DNA of 64,000 bases from Actinoplanes cyaneus (lineage in GTDB: Bacteria; Actinomycetota; Actinomycetes; Mycobacteriales; Micromonosporaceae): the NCBI RefSeq assembly GCF_016862095.1, contig NZ_BOMH01000061.1, positions 1-64,000 on the forward strand. The letters run 5' to 3'. Positions 1 to 8,932 of this stretch are shown in pieces (position 1 is the stretch's first letter; the number at the start of each line of letters is the position of its first letter). Both the position numbers and the translations under genes were made by a program. The notes beneath the pieces are model-generated. The model did not search any database and was not told where the DNA came from. It was given only the letters and a program-made list of their open reading frames with translations.

Positions 1-135
1 GCCCTCATCGGTGAACTGCGGGAACGCACCCAACGACTCAGCCGTCCCCGCCGGGCGCTGCCCGCGCGCGATGAGCCGACGGAGGCACTCGACGCAGCAC
101 TGCCGTCGGCTGGTTCACCATCGTCAGGCACCTGA
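1..135 (+). CDS. C-terminal fragment of an unidentified protein (cut by window edge)
   Basis: Frame 1 is open from the first base to a TGA at 133-135 and encodes 44 residues beginning ALIGELRERTQRLSR. The fragment is Arg/Glu-rich and helical at first, then becomes Pro/Ser/Ala-rich, as a real C-terminus might. The start lies outside the window, so family and function cannot be assigned. It is followed by about 180 bp with no gene. Confidence 0.4.
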   Translation, partial: ALIGELRERTQRLSRPRRALPARDEPTEALDAALPSAGSPSSGT

Positions 136-258
136 CGACCCGGCGTGGGCGCTCTGGACCGGCCGGGGCCGGCGCAGCTGATGTTCCGGCCCGACCGCCT
201 CGGGCCGGCCGGCACGGTCCACGCCGCCGGACCGGCCGCCACCAGCAGCTGATCTCCG

Positions 259-280
259 CCCGCGGGCCGGGGCCCGCGGG
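259..280. repeat. 10-bp-arm GC-only inverted repeat in the 136-318 gap
   Basis: CCCGCGGGCC and GGCCCGCGGG flank a GG centre and could form a very stable hairpin. No T-tract follows. It lies between the partial upstream gene and the SDR at 319, so a terminator for the former or a structured leader for the latter are both possible. Nothing else is recognisable in 136-318. Confidence 0.4.
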
Positions 281-318
281 CCGGGTGTGCGACGGCTCGG
301 ACCGGGTATGCGGCGGCC

Positions 319-1128
319 ATGCCTCAGCGCTTCGACGACTATTCACGGACCGCGATCGTCACCGGCTCCGACTCCGGCATCGGCCGGGCCACCGCGGTTG
401 CCCTGGCCCGGGCCGGGTTCGACGTCGGGGTGACCTACCGGTCGGACTCCGACGGCGCGGAGGGCACCGCGGCGCAGGTTCGCGAGGCGGGCCGGCGCTG
501 CGTCGTACGGCGGATGGATCTGTCCGAGCTGCCGGCGGCCGCCGACGTGATCGACGAGCTGGCCGCGGAGCTGGGCGGTCTCGGTGTCCTGGTCAACTGT
601 GCCGGCACCGGCATCGCCACCCCGGTCGTCGACACGTCCTGGGAGGACTGGCGCCAGGTCCTCGCGGTCGACCTGGACGGGCCGTTCCTGTGCGCCCAGC
701 GGGCGGCCCGGCACCTGCTGGACGCCGGGCGGGGCGGCCGGATCATCAACGTGACCAGCGTCCACGAGCACGCCCCGCGGGTCGGCTCCGGCGCCTACTG
801 CGCGGCGAAGGGCGGCCTCGGGCTGCTCACCAAGGTCATGGCACAGGAACTGGCGGCGTCCGGGATCACCGTCAACGCGGTGGCCCCCGGCGAGATCGCC
901 ACCGGGATGACCGGCAACGAGGACGTCGACCCGCACACTGTCGAGCGCCCCGGCATCCCGGCCGGCCGTCCCGGCGACGCCAACGAGGTCGCCGCCGTGA
1001 TCGCCATGCTGGCCTCCCCGTCGGCCGCCTACGTCACCGGGGCGTCCTGGGTGGTCGACGGCGGCATGCTGCTGATGGGCCCGCAGGCCGGCTCCCACCT
1101 GCAGTCCGGCGACTGGCGCGAGGGCTGA
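319..1128 (+). CDS. SDR-family oxidoreductase (FabG-like)
   Basis: Classical short-chain dehydrogenase/reductase of 269 aa, an NAD(P)-dependent cytosolic oxidoreductase. The cofactor-binding TGxxxGIG is at residues 15-22, the NxAG-type motif (NCAG) at 93-96, and the catalytic Ser147, Tyr160 and Lys164 (YCAAK) are all present. Residues 176-181 (TVNAVAPG) and the C-terminal YVTGASWVVDGG match the FabG/3-oxoacyl reductase branch. The ATG at 319 lacks a strong Shine-Dalgarno. The gene ends 14 bp before the convergent helicase gene and stands alone, so the substrate is unknown; 3-oxoacyl-ACP reductase or sugar/alcohol dehydrogenase are both possible. Confidence 0.9.
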   Translation: MPQRFDDYSRTAIVTGSDSGIGRATAVALARAGFDVGVTYRSDSDGAEGTAAQVREAGRRCVVRRMDLSELPAAADVIDELAAELGGLGVLVNCAGTGIATPVVDTSWEDWRQVLAVDLDGPFLCAQRAARHLLDAGRGGRIINVTSVHEHAPRVGSGAYCAAKGGLGLLTKVMAQELAASGITVNAVAPGEIATGMTGNEDVDPHTVERPGIPAGRPGDANEVAAVIAMLASPSAAYVTGASWVVDGGMLLMGPQAGSHLQSGDWREG

Positions 1129-1142
1129 CCCCCGGCCGGTGA

Positions 1143-4100
1143 TCAGCGGCCGGCGGTCTCCGGGGCCTCCAAGCCGATCGAGGTGGTGTCGTCGCGGTGC
1201 GGCAGGGTCGCCGGGTCGGGCAGGTCCAGCAGGTCGTCGGCCGGGGCCGCGATCAGCCCGTTGCGGTGCGCGATCAGCCGCTCGCCGGCGACCAGGTCGT
1301 CCAGCATCGCGGCGAGCCGGGCCGACCCCGCCTTGTTCGAGCTCCACCCGAACAGCCGGGCGGCCGCCGCGATCAGATCATCGCTCTCGACCAGGCCGGC
1401 GTCGAGCACCAGGTATTCCAGCGCGAGCTGCAACTCGGCATCGGCGACCTGCTCCGGTTTGCGGGCCACCCCGTCGCCCGGCACCCGCACGGCGGGGATC
1501 GGGGCGTCGGCCGCGGTCACGAACGTACCGTCGAAATGGGCAGTCGATGCGGCGATCGCGGACTCGACAGCCTGCCGGATCGGCTGCGTGACCCGGCTGA
1601 TCCCCCAGGCCTCGCGGATCCTGCGGAGGAGAACGGCCACGTGGACGGGCCCTTCCACCTCGGCGATCGTTTCGACGGTACGGACCAGCAACGCCCGTAC
1701 CACGGTGTCGTTGACCCGTGCGGCCGCGGGCAGCGGCTCCAGCTGCGCGTGCTGGTAGGGCAGCGCCCATTCGGGTGGCTGCGCGGGCCGGGTCACCAGG
1801 TCGAGGTCGGGCTCGGCGAACAGGTCGGGGACGGCGAGCGCGTTCTCGATCGCGGTCCGCAGCCGGCCCTCCTCCTGCGCCCGGTCCCGGAACCAGGCGA
1901 CGCTCCACACCCGGTGCAGGTGCCAGCCGAGGCCGTGCAGCACCTGTTCGCGCAGCCGGTCCCGGTCGCGCGCGTCGGTGAGCGCGGCATAGCCGGGGCC
2001 GTCGCACTGCACGCCGAGGGCGTAGGCGCCGAGGCCGGCGTCGGCGTGCCGTACGCCGATCTCGATGCGGCAGCCACCCACGCCGGCCTGACGGGTGATC
2101 GCGTAGCCCCACCCCTGGACGACGGCGGCGACGGATGCGGCCATCGGTGACAGCTCGCCGGCCTCCCCGGTGGCCGCGGCGGAGTCGAGGTACGCGGCCA
2201 GCCGCCGCTCCCCCTCGTCGGCCGGCTCCTCACGCCGTGCCTCGGCGATCGCGGTGACCACCTCCACGCAGTGGCGGGCGCGGGTGATCGCCACGTCGAG
2301 GCGGCGCGCGCCGGCCGGTCCCCCGGCGGCGGCGAGGTCCGGCCCGGTGGACAGGATGATCACGTCGCGCTCGTCGCCCTGCGCCGCGTCGGCGGGCTTG
2401 ACGAAGAACCCGGTCAGCGGGTCGTCGCCGAGGAACCGTTCCAGGTCGGGCCGGGCGCCGAGGGCCAGCTCCACCGCGTCGGCGACCGCGTCGGCCTGCC
2501 CGGCGGTCAGCGTGACCACGCCCAGGGACATCGTCGGCCGGGTCGTGAAGTGGTGCGCGACCCGCTCGGCGACCAGCGCCGCCTCGGCCGCGGCGTCCAC
2601 CGGCGGCAGACGGTGCACCCCCAGGTCAGGGCCGACCGGGTGCGCGCTCGGGAACGTGACGAGCCGGTCCTGGTAGAACGTGTGGTTGGCGAACGCGATC
2701 AGCGACTCGTGGCGGCTGCGATAGTGCCGGGTCAGCGCGAGCCGGGCGAACGCGCCGCAGTCGTTCGCGGCCACCAGCACCGAGGCCTGGCCGTTCGCGG
2801 GGGCCAGCTGCGCGTCGTCACCGATCACGATCAGTGACGTCCCGCGGTACGCGCACGCCACCGCCGCGGCGGGCGTCATCCGGGACGCCTCGTCGATGAT
2901 CACCACGTCGAAGCGGCGGCCGGCCGGCAGGTAGCGGCTGACCGCGGCGGGCGGCATCACGAAACACGGTTTGAGGGCGGCGGCGGTGTCCCACGTACGC
3001 GCGAGAAGGTCCTTGACCGGAAGATGACCGTCCTGGCGCAGGCCTTCGGCCCGGATCAGCGCGGGAGCGCCCTCCTTGGTGACCGGGGGCCGGCGCGCGG
3101 TGAGGGCCTCGACGATCGTGCCGGCCGCGTCCTGCATCAGCTCGGCGTCGAGCCGGCGGAACTCCTCGACGAGTTCGTTGCGCTCGGCCGCGGCGAGCGG
3201 TGCGAGGCGCTCGTGCTCGGCGAGGACCGCGTCGGCCCACGCGCGGTAGACGGTCCGCTCGATCACCTGGCCGAGCCGGCCCACGTCGATGCCGTGGTCG
3301 GCGCAGTGGTCGACGACCGTGTCCAGCCCGTGCTCGGCGAGCACCTCACGGGCGGCCAGGTACTCGAACCACTCGCGCTGGCCGGTCTCGTCCTCACGCA
3401 GGTCGCGCAGCAGGTCACGGGCGGTCTCGAAGCGGTCCAGGCTGGTGGCGAGCCGGACCTGCCGGGCCGGGCCGAACGCGTCGATGATCCGCTGCCGGGC
3501 CTCCTGCCACAGGGCGATGAAGTCGGACAGGTCCGGTGCCGTCCCGCTGCGCAGCGCGGCCGCCTGCTCGGCGGTCAGCGCCACCTCGGAGCCGGTGCGC
3601 AGGGACCGGGCCCGCGCCGTCCAGTCGAGCGCCCGGTCGACGGCGCGCAGGTCGGTGTCCCGGCCGCGGAACGTCTCCCCGAGCATGGCCTGCAGCCCCG
3701 GTGTCGCCTCGGCCAGCGCCCGGGCGGCGCCGACCACCCGCAGGCGGATCGCGGCGATCTCCGTGGCCGAGGCCAGATCCAGCTCCCGGCCGGTGGCGGC
3801 GCTCAGCTGCCCGACCGTCGCGGCCACCGCCCGCAACGGCCCGACCTGGGCGCGCAGCCACGCGATCGCGGCCGTCACCGGCCCGTGGCCCAGTTCCGGC
3901 CGGGCCGCCGGTTCGGGCGCCGGGCGCAGCGTGGACCGCCAGTGACGGAACACGTCCCGCGCCTCGCCGGCCACCCGCGGCAGCTCACTGTCACCGCGGT
4001 TGCAGACGTAGTCGATGACCGCGGCCAGTGCCTCCGGCGGGGTCACCCGCAGCACCTCGCCGACCGTCTCCAGGGCCCGCCCGATCGCCAGGAAGTCGGT

Positions 4101-6377
4101 GTCGAGCCGCTTCCAGTAGCGGCCGAGCAGCGCGGCGTTCTGCCGTTCCGCGGCGATCAGCCCCTCGTTCGCGCGCCGCCAGGCGACGGCGAGCGGCAGG
4201 TTGGCGATCGCCTCGTCGACGGTGACGCCGGGCTCGGCGAGAGCGGCCACGGTCTCCTTGTCCCAGCGGTGCGCGGCCAGCAGCTTGCGCATGCCGCGGT
4301 GCACGGTCGCGAACCGTTCGGCGAGATCCTCGACCGGCTCGTGCAGCACCGCCTCGGTGAAGTACTCCCGGGCCTGCGCCCGGGCCGCGGCGACCGCCTC
4401 GACGTGCCGCCGCAGCGCGCCGGCCGCGGCGTGCACGCCTGCCTGCGCGCCCGGCCCGAACCAGGCCGCCTCCGGCTTGTCCGGGCGGGCGCCCAGCTCG
4501 GCGACGAGCGTGACCAGCTCGACGTCGGAGAAGGTGACGATGTCGGGCAGGCCGAGCCGTCCGGTGATCCGGTCCAGGCTCCGCTGCTGATGTTCCAGCT
4601 CGTCGGCGTCGGCGGCGAACCTCCCGGCCAGGGCCTTGGCGGCGTCCGCGGTCAGCGGCGCGACCTCGACCGCGGGCGGGTCCAGCTCCGGCTGCTCGGG
4701 GAGCGCCGCGACCTCCTGCTCGGCGAGCTCGGCGGCGCCCAGACCGGTCCGGGCCCGGGCCTGCTCCTCGGCCCGCCGGACGTCGTCGATCAGCTGGGCC
4801 AGGGTCTCCGCGGCCTCCCGGATCGGGCGCAGGCTGGCCGCGGTGAGCCAGTGGTCGGCGGCCTCGGCCGGCCGGGTCGCGGCGTGCGCGGCGAGCTCGG
4901 CCAGTTCCGCGGCGTCGACCGGGAGCCGGACATGGAACGCGGCGGCGATCGGCGCGTACGCGTCGGTGGCCTCACCCAGCACGTCCAGCGCGAGTTGCGC
5001 CTGCTCCAGCGCGGCCTCGAGCGATCCCCGCTCCATCACCTCACGCCAGCGGAAGCCGCTGCGCTCGGTGGCCGGCCGCCACGCGCCGCGCAGCCGATCG
5101 GCGGCGGCCCGGACCCGCTCCAGCGCCTCCTCGGTCAGCGTGAGCGGCTGGAACGCCGGCGCCGGACTCTCCGGGACCCCGTCGAGAAGGGCATGGCGCC
5201 CGATGACGTCGTGCAGGCTCGCTCCCAGCGGTTCCCGGATCTCGTTGACCGCTTCGGCGTACGCCGTGAGCCGCTCCCGCCGGTCCCGCAGCGTCTCCCG
5301 ATCGTGCTCGTCCATCCCGGGTGACGGCAGCGGAACCGCCTCCAGAGCGGCGGCCAGGGCGGCCGCGACCTGACGTCGCCCGGCGCGCCGCCCGTGCAGG
5401 TCCAGCAGGTAGTTGCCGAGCCCGGCGGCGGCCAGCCGGTGCTGGACCACGTCGAGCGCGGACGCGGTCTCGGAGACGAACAGCACCCGCTTGCCGGCGT
5501 GGGTCAGCGCGCCGATCATGTTCGCCACGGTCTGCGACTTGCCGGTCCCGGGCGGGCCGTCGACGACGAAACTGTGCCCGGCCAGCGCCGCGGCGACGCA
5601 CCCGCGCTGGTCGGCGTCGGCGTCCAGCAGCAGCGGCACGCCGTCGTCCAGCCCGTCCAGCTCGCCCGGTTCGAACGCGAAACTGCCGTCGTCGGCGGCC
5701 AGCGCCCGTACCACCGGATGGTCCAGGATCGCCGCCTCGTGCTCGGCGAGGTCGTCCCGGACCGCCTCGGCGGCCAGGTCGAAGGCGGCCAGCGCCACCG
5801 CGTCGGCGAGCCGCCAGCCGGACCGTTTCGCGATCCCCCGGCGCAGCGCCTCCGGGTCAGCGCTCAGCTCGACGCCGAGCGCGCGCAGGCGCCGGGCCAG
5901 GGCCGGGTTGAGCACCGGATCCCCGACGCCGGCGCGCAGCCGCGGCACGTCACCCGGGCCGAGCGCGACCAGGTCGACCGGGGTGAGCAGCACCGGGCTG
6001 GCGTGCGCGGCACCGTCCGCGTCCTGCCAGTGCAGCAGGCCGGTGGCCAGGTGCAGGACGTCCTCGCCACGGTCCAGGCTTTCCTGGTGGGAACGCCGGC
6101 GCAGGTGCCGCAGCAGGGTCTGCAGCGCGTCCGCGGCCAGCTCGGTGCGCAGCGTGTCGCCGCCCGCGCCGAACGACCAGTCCCGCCCCTGGCGCAGCCG
6201 GTCCAGCACGGCGTCCGCGCCGGGGGCGGTGATCTCGACCAGGTCGGCCCCGGCACGCGGCAGGTCGATGAGCCGGTCGGCGGCGCTGGGGTCGCTGATC
6301 CCGTCACGCCAGGCGGCGAGGGCCGCGCGAGCGTCGTCGCCCGGCCCGCTCTGTCCTTCGTCATCTTCCGGCCGCAT
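1143..6377 (-). CDS. Giant DUF4011 / SF1 helicase / Vsr-like endonuclease / DUF3320 protein (copy A)
   Basis: About 1744 aa. An N-terminal DUF4011-like region (degenerate, DRLIDL where copy B has NRLINF) leads into an SF1 ATPase/helicase: Walker A GPPGTGKS near residue 274, DEAS near 1162, GDDAQLAP soon after, QGDERD near 1335 and VAITRAR near 1362. A Vsr/MTES_1575-like nuclease fold follows (residues about 1420-1490: GVQCDG, RDRDRLRE, LGWHLHR.WS), then a C-terminal DUF3320-like domain (about 1550-1720). Many alpha-helical residues separate Walker A and B. An upstream in-frame TTG (6398) exists, but the ATG at 6377 is preferred because the bases just before it match those before copy B's ATG. 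Proteins of this architecture are associated with nucleic-acid processing and anti-phage defence; here no partner gene adjoins. The Glu usually seen before xDG in the nuclease is Gln. Confidence 0.85.
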   Translation of the reverse strand: MRPEDDEGQSGPGDDARAALAAWRDGISDPSAADRLIDLPRAGADLVEITAPGADAVLDRLRQGRDWSFGAGGDTLRTELAADALQTLLRHLRRRSHQESLDRGEDVLHLATGLLHWQDADGAAHASPVLLTPVDLVALGPGDVPRLRAGVGDPVLNPALARRLRALGVELSADPEALRRGIAKRSGWRLADAVALAAFDLAAEAVRDDLAEHEAAILDHPVVRALAADDGSFAFEPGELDGLDDGVPLLLDADADQRGCVAAALAGHSFVVDGPPGTGKSQTVANMIGALTHAGKRVLFVSETASALDVVQHRLAAAGLGNYLLDLHGRRAGRRQVAAALAAALEAVPLPSPGMDEHDRETLRDRRERLTAYAEAVNEIREPLGASLHDVIGRHALLDGVPESPAPAFQPLTLTEEALERVRAAADRLRGAWRPATERSGFRWREVMERGSLEAALEQAQLALDVLGEATDAYAPIAAAFHVRLPVDAAELAELAAHAATRPAEAADHWLTAASLRPIREAAETLAQLIDDVRRAEEQARARTGLGAAELAEQEVAALPEQPELDPPAVEVAPLTADAAKALAGRFAADADELEHQQRSLDRITGRLGLPDIVTFSDVELVTLVAELGARPDKPEAAWFGPGAQAGVHAAAGALRRHVEAVAAARAQAREYFTEAVLHEPVEDLAERFATVHRGMRKLLAAHRWDKETVAALAEPGVTVDEAIANLPLAVAWRRANEGLIAAERQNAALLGRYWKRLDTDFLAIGRALETVGEVLRVTPPEALAAVIDYVCNRGDSELPRVAGEARDVFRHWRSTLRPAPEPAARPELGHGPVTAAIAWLRAQVGPLRAVAATVGQLSAATGRELDLASATEIAAIRLRVVGAARALAEATPGLQAMLGETFRGRDTDLRAVDRALDWTARARSLRTGSEVALTAEQAAALRSGTAPDLSDFIALWQEARQRIIDAFGPARQVRLATSLDRFETARDLLRDLREDETGQREWFEYLAAREVLAEHGLDTVVDHCADHGIDVGRLGQVIERTVYRAWADAVLAEHERLAPLAAAERNELVEEFRRLDAELMQDAAGTIVEALTARRPPVTKEGAPALIRAEGLRQDGHLPVKDLLARTWDTAAALKPCFVMPPAAVSRYLPAGRRFDVVIIDEASRMTPAAAVACAYRGTSLIVIGDDAQLAPANGQASVLVAANDCGAFARLALTRHYRSRHESLIAFANHTFYQDRLVTFPSAHPVGPDLGVHRLPPVDAAAEAALVAERVAHHFTTRPTMSLGVVTLTAGQADAVADAVELALGARPDLERFLGDDPLTGFFVKPADAAQGDERDVIILSTGPDLAAAGGPAGARRLDVAITRARHCVEVVTAIAEARREEPADEGERRLAAYLDSAAATGEAGELSPMAASVAAVVQGWGYAITRQAGVGGCRIEIGVRHADAGLGAYALGVQCDGPGYAALTDARDRDRLREQVLHGLGWHLHRVWSVAWFRDRAQEEGRLRTAIENALAVPDLFAEPDLDLVTRPAQPPEWALPYQHAQLEPLPAAARVNDTVVRALLVRTVETIAEVEGPVHVAVLLRRIREAWGISRVTQPIRQAVESAIAASTAHFDGTFVTAADAPIPAVRVPGDGVARKPEQVADAELQLALEYLVLDAGLVESDDLIAAAARLFGWSSNKAGSARLAAMLDDLVAGERLIAHRNGLIAAPADDLLDLPDPATLPHRDDTTSIGLEAPETAGR

Positions 6378-6456
6378 GTGCCCATTGCAGCAAGGCAACC
6401 GATCCCTTGCTGGCGATTCGTCCGAAAGACACCCACGTTTGCGGCGTGTTCGCCCG

Positions 6457-8019
6457 TTACCCCCGGCGGCGGGCCACCAGCACCGCGTCGTGGACGATGC
6501 CGTCGCGGCCCTCGCGGGGCCTCTTCTCCGCGGCCCGCACCTCCCATCCGGCCGGGTCCAGCTCGGCGGCCAGCTCCGCGGCGGTGAACATCATGTCCGG
6601 GAAGTGCATCGGCCTAGGCGCGGTGGCCAGGTCGTCCGGGTGATGGCCGACGAGCAGCAGCGTGCCGCCGGGCCGCACCGCGCCGGCCAGCCGGGCGTAG
6701 AGCTCCCGCCGCGCGTCCGCCGGCAGGTGCATGAAGTGGGCCGACACCAGGTCGTACTCCCGCTCCCGCGGCGGCTGCTCGCGCAGGTCGGCCTGGGTGA
6801 ACGTGATCCGATCGGCGAGCCCGGCGGCCTTCGCGTGCCCGGCCGCCCGCTCCAGCGCCACCGCGGAGATGTCCACGCCGGTGACCTCCCAGCCGCGCGC
6901 CGCGAGCCAGACCGCATCGGCGCCCTCGCCGCAGCCGACGTCCAGCGCGCGACCGGCGGGCAGGCCGGCGGCCTCGGCCACGAGCTGCACGTTCGGCTCA
7001 CCGCTCCATATCGCGTCCGAGGACCGGTAGCGCTCCTCCCACGCGTCCGCCTCGAACATCGTCTCCTGCTGCCGGCGGTGCCCGGCGACCGCGTCCCGGA
7101 CCTCCTCGGCGATCAGATCCGTGTTGATCATCGCGGCGGCGGTCTGCGCGGCCGCCGCGGCGACCGCCACGGTCGCGCCCAGGTTCGTCACGTTCCCGGC
7201 CACCCAGACACCGGGAACCGCTGTCGCGCCGGTCTCCTCGGCCGGAATCCGCAGGCCCATGACATGCCCGTTCATCTCCATCGGCGCCGGTTCCAGCCCC
7301 AGCGAGCGCAGGAACTCGGAGCGCGCGACGAACCGCGGGCCGACCGCGATCACCTCGAGATCAACGACCCGACCACCATCGAGACGTACGGCGGTGAGAC
7401 GCCCGTCCTCGGTCAGCACCTCCTCGATCGGCTCGCGCACCACCGGGATCCTGCGGGCCGCCAACTGCTCCGCCTGCTCGGGCGCCGGCGCCGGCCCGCC
7501 GTTGAGCAGGAACACCACGTCGTTGCTGAGCTGCCGCCACAACTGCGCGTGGTGCACGCTCAGCGGGCCGGTGGCGAGCACCCCGATCCGCCGGTCACGC
7601 AGCTCCCAGCCGTGGCAGTACGGGCAGTGCGCCACCTGGTCGCCCCAGTGCTCGGCCAGCCCCGGGATGTCCGGCAACTCGTCAACCAGGCCGGTGGTGA
7701 CCAGCAGCCGCCGCGCGCGCACCTGCTCCCCGCCGGCCAGCGTCACCAGGAAGCCGTCACCGGTTCGCTCGGCCCGCTCGGCGGTGCCCTCGCGCACCTC
7801 CCCGCCGTACTCCGCGACCTCGGCCCGGCCCGCCTTGTACAACTCGGCGGGCGCGACACCCTCGCGGCCGAGCAGGTTGTGCACATGCCCGGCCGGTGCG
7901 TTGCGCGGATCTCCCCGGTCGATCACCAGGACCGACCGGCGGGACCGGGCCAGGGTGACCGCACCGCTCAGCCCGGCCGCGCCGCCACCGATCACCACGA
8001 CGTCGTACGTCTGCTCCAT
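6457..8019 (-). CDS. Thioredoxin-reductase-like FAD oxidoreductase fused to class I SAM methyltransferase
   Basis: 520 aa. Residues 1-310 are a TrxR-like flavoprotein with FAD-binding GGGAAG (11-16) and a redox pair in CPYCHGWE (Cys132, Cys135). The usual second GxGxxA nucleotide motif is degenerate (ATGPLS). From about residue 320 a methyltransferase follows: WEERY...IWSGEPN, then LDVGCGEGADAVWLA (SAM-binding motif I) and VTGVDIS. Start is the ATG at 8019, preceded by GAAAGGAAG at about 5 nt. The same two-domain protein is annotated in other actinobacteria. CxxCHG flavoenzymes with a weak NADPH site resemble GliT/DepH dithiol oxidases, so a combined thiol oxidase / S-methyltransferase role is a reasonable but unproven inference. 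It is divergent from the XRE-cupin gene. Confidence 0.87.
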   Translation of the reverse strand: MEQTYDVVVIGGGAAGLSGAVTLARSRRSVLVIDRGDPRNAPAGHVHNLLGREGVAPAELYKAGRAEVAEYGGEVREGTAERAERTGDGFLVTLAGGEQVRARRLLVTTGLVDELPDIPGLAEHWGDQVAHCPYCHGWELRDRRIGVLATGPLSVHHAQLWRQLSNDVVFLLNGGPAPAPEQAEQLAARRIPVVREPIEEVLTEDGRLTAVRLDGGRVVDLEVIAVGPRFVARSEFLRSLGLEPAPMEMNGHVMGLRIPAEETGATAVPGVWVAGNVTNLGATVAVAAAAAQTAAAMINTDLIAEEVRDAVAGHRRQQETMFEADAWEERYRSSDAIWSGEPNVQLVAEAAGLPAGRALDVGCGEGADAVWLAARGWEVTGVDISAVALERAAGHAKAAGLADRITFTQADLREQPPREREYDLVSAHFMHLPADARRELYARLAGAVRPGGTLLLVGHHPDDLATAPRPMHFPDMMFTAAELAAELDPAGWEVRAAEKRPREGRDGIVHDAVLVARRRG

Positions 8020-8064
8020 GGTTCTTCCTTTCGTCGTTGCTGCCGCCACCGTCGCTCGCCCGTC

Positions 8065-8096
8065 GCCATAACGGCAAGTATCTTTGCTGTTATGGC
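8065..8096. promoter_or_regulatory. 32-bp palindromic operator over the start of the XRE-cupin gene
   Basis: GCCATAAC...GTTATGGC are perfect 8-bp arms, continued inward by GCAA/TTGC after one mismatch. The site spans the ATG at 8092 and lies 45 bp from the divergent TrxR-MTase start. TATCTT at 8079-8084 is 7 nt before the ATG and could be the -10 of a leaderless transcript. Self-repression by the XRE protein, with control of the divergent gene, is the simplest reading. Confidence 0.7.
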
Positions 8097-8661
8097 AAAA
8101 GCCCTGGCATCGGTCGGCCCACAACTGCGCGCGCTGCGGCAGAAACGCGACATCACCCTGACCCAGCTCGCCGAGACCACCGGCATCTCCGTCAGCACGC
8201 TGTCCCGGCTCGAGTCCGGCACCCGGAAACCCACGCTGGAACTGCTGCTGCCGCTCGCCGAGGCATACCAGGTGACGCTCGACGAACTGGTCGACGCCCC
8301 GGAAACCGGCGACCCCCGGGTCCGGCAACGGCCGATCGAGCGCAACGGCCACATCTACGTCCCGCTCACCCGCCGCCCCGGCGGCGTCCAGGCGTTCAAA
8401 CAGATCATCCCGCCCACGCCGCCCGACTTCGGCATGGACCAGCAGACCCACGAAGGCTACGAATGGCTCTACGTCCTGAGCGGCCTCATCCGTTTGCGGC
8501 TCGGCGACCACGACATCGTGCTGACCCCGGGCGAGGCCGCCGAGTTCGACACCAGGCTCCCCCACCTGGTCCTGAACCCCGGCACCGAGCCCGCCGAGAT
8601 CATCAGCCTGTTCGGCCCGCAGGGGGAGCGGGTGCATGTCCGTGCGCGCCCCCGACCCTAG
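8092..8661 (+). CDS. XRE-family regulator with C-terminal cupin domain
   Basis: 189 aa. Residues 7-62 form a Cro/CI-type helix-turn-helix (LTQLAETTGISVSTLSRLES). Residues about 105-180 form a small cupin (HEGYEWLYVLSG, LTPGEAAEFDT..PHLVLNPG), the usual small-ligand sensor of this regulator class. The frame stays open far upstream, but the ATG at 8092 gives the canonical N-terminus and lies inside a palindrome. There is no Shine-Dalgarno, so the message may be leaderless. The gene is divergent from the TrxR-methyltransferase fusion, which is its likely target. Confidence 0.88.
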   Translation: MAKALASVGPQLRALRQKRDITLTQLAETTGISVSTLSRLESGTRKPTLELLLPLAEAYQVTLDELVDAPETGDPRVRQRPIERNGHIYVPLTRRPGGVQAFKQIIPPTPPDFGMDQQTHEGYEWLYVLSGLIRLRLGDHDIVLTPGEAAEFDTRLPHLVLNPGTEPAEIISLFGPQGERVHVRARPRP

Positions 8662-8932
8662 CCGGTCACGGCCCCCGTCCCGGAGTTGTCCACACCAGCG
8701 CTCTGTCCACAGGCCCCCAGCACACCCTCGCCCCTCCCCGCCAGAATGACCGGCGTGGAGGTGGCCCCCCTGGGAGGGCGGGTACTGTCCGCGCACCCCT
8801 GGCCGAGAGGCTTGCCAGGCGGGGTGGGCGCCGGGCACGGTCTTGACGCCGCTCACGGTTTCGGCGTGGCCGAGGTCGCTTGCCAGGCCGGGCGGGCTTC
8901 GGCTTCTGGTGGTGCCGCCGGTCGCGGTCGCC

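Noticed and set aside
259..280. Intrinsic terminator at the 22-bp inverted repeat
   Set aside because: No U-tract follows, so it is recorded only as a repeat; actinobacteria sometimes terminate without U-tracts, so the role stays open.
3024..5324. Long open frame on the plus strand opposite helicase copy A (and similar ones elsewhere, such as 10964-15583 and 46085-48907)
   Set aside because: These are antisense shadows caused by high GC and rare stops. Their translations are Arg/Gly/Pro-rich with no family motifs, whereas the minus-strand frames show clear domains.
6378..6398. TTG start at 6398 for helicase copy A, with AAGGGA upstream
   Set aside because: The sequence just before ATG 6377 is shared with that before the ATG of copy B, and the extra residues (PCCNGH) are not protein-family-like.
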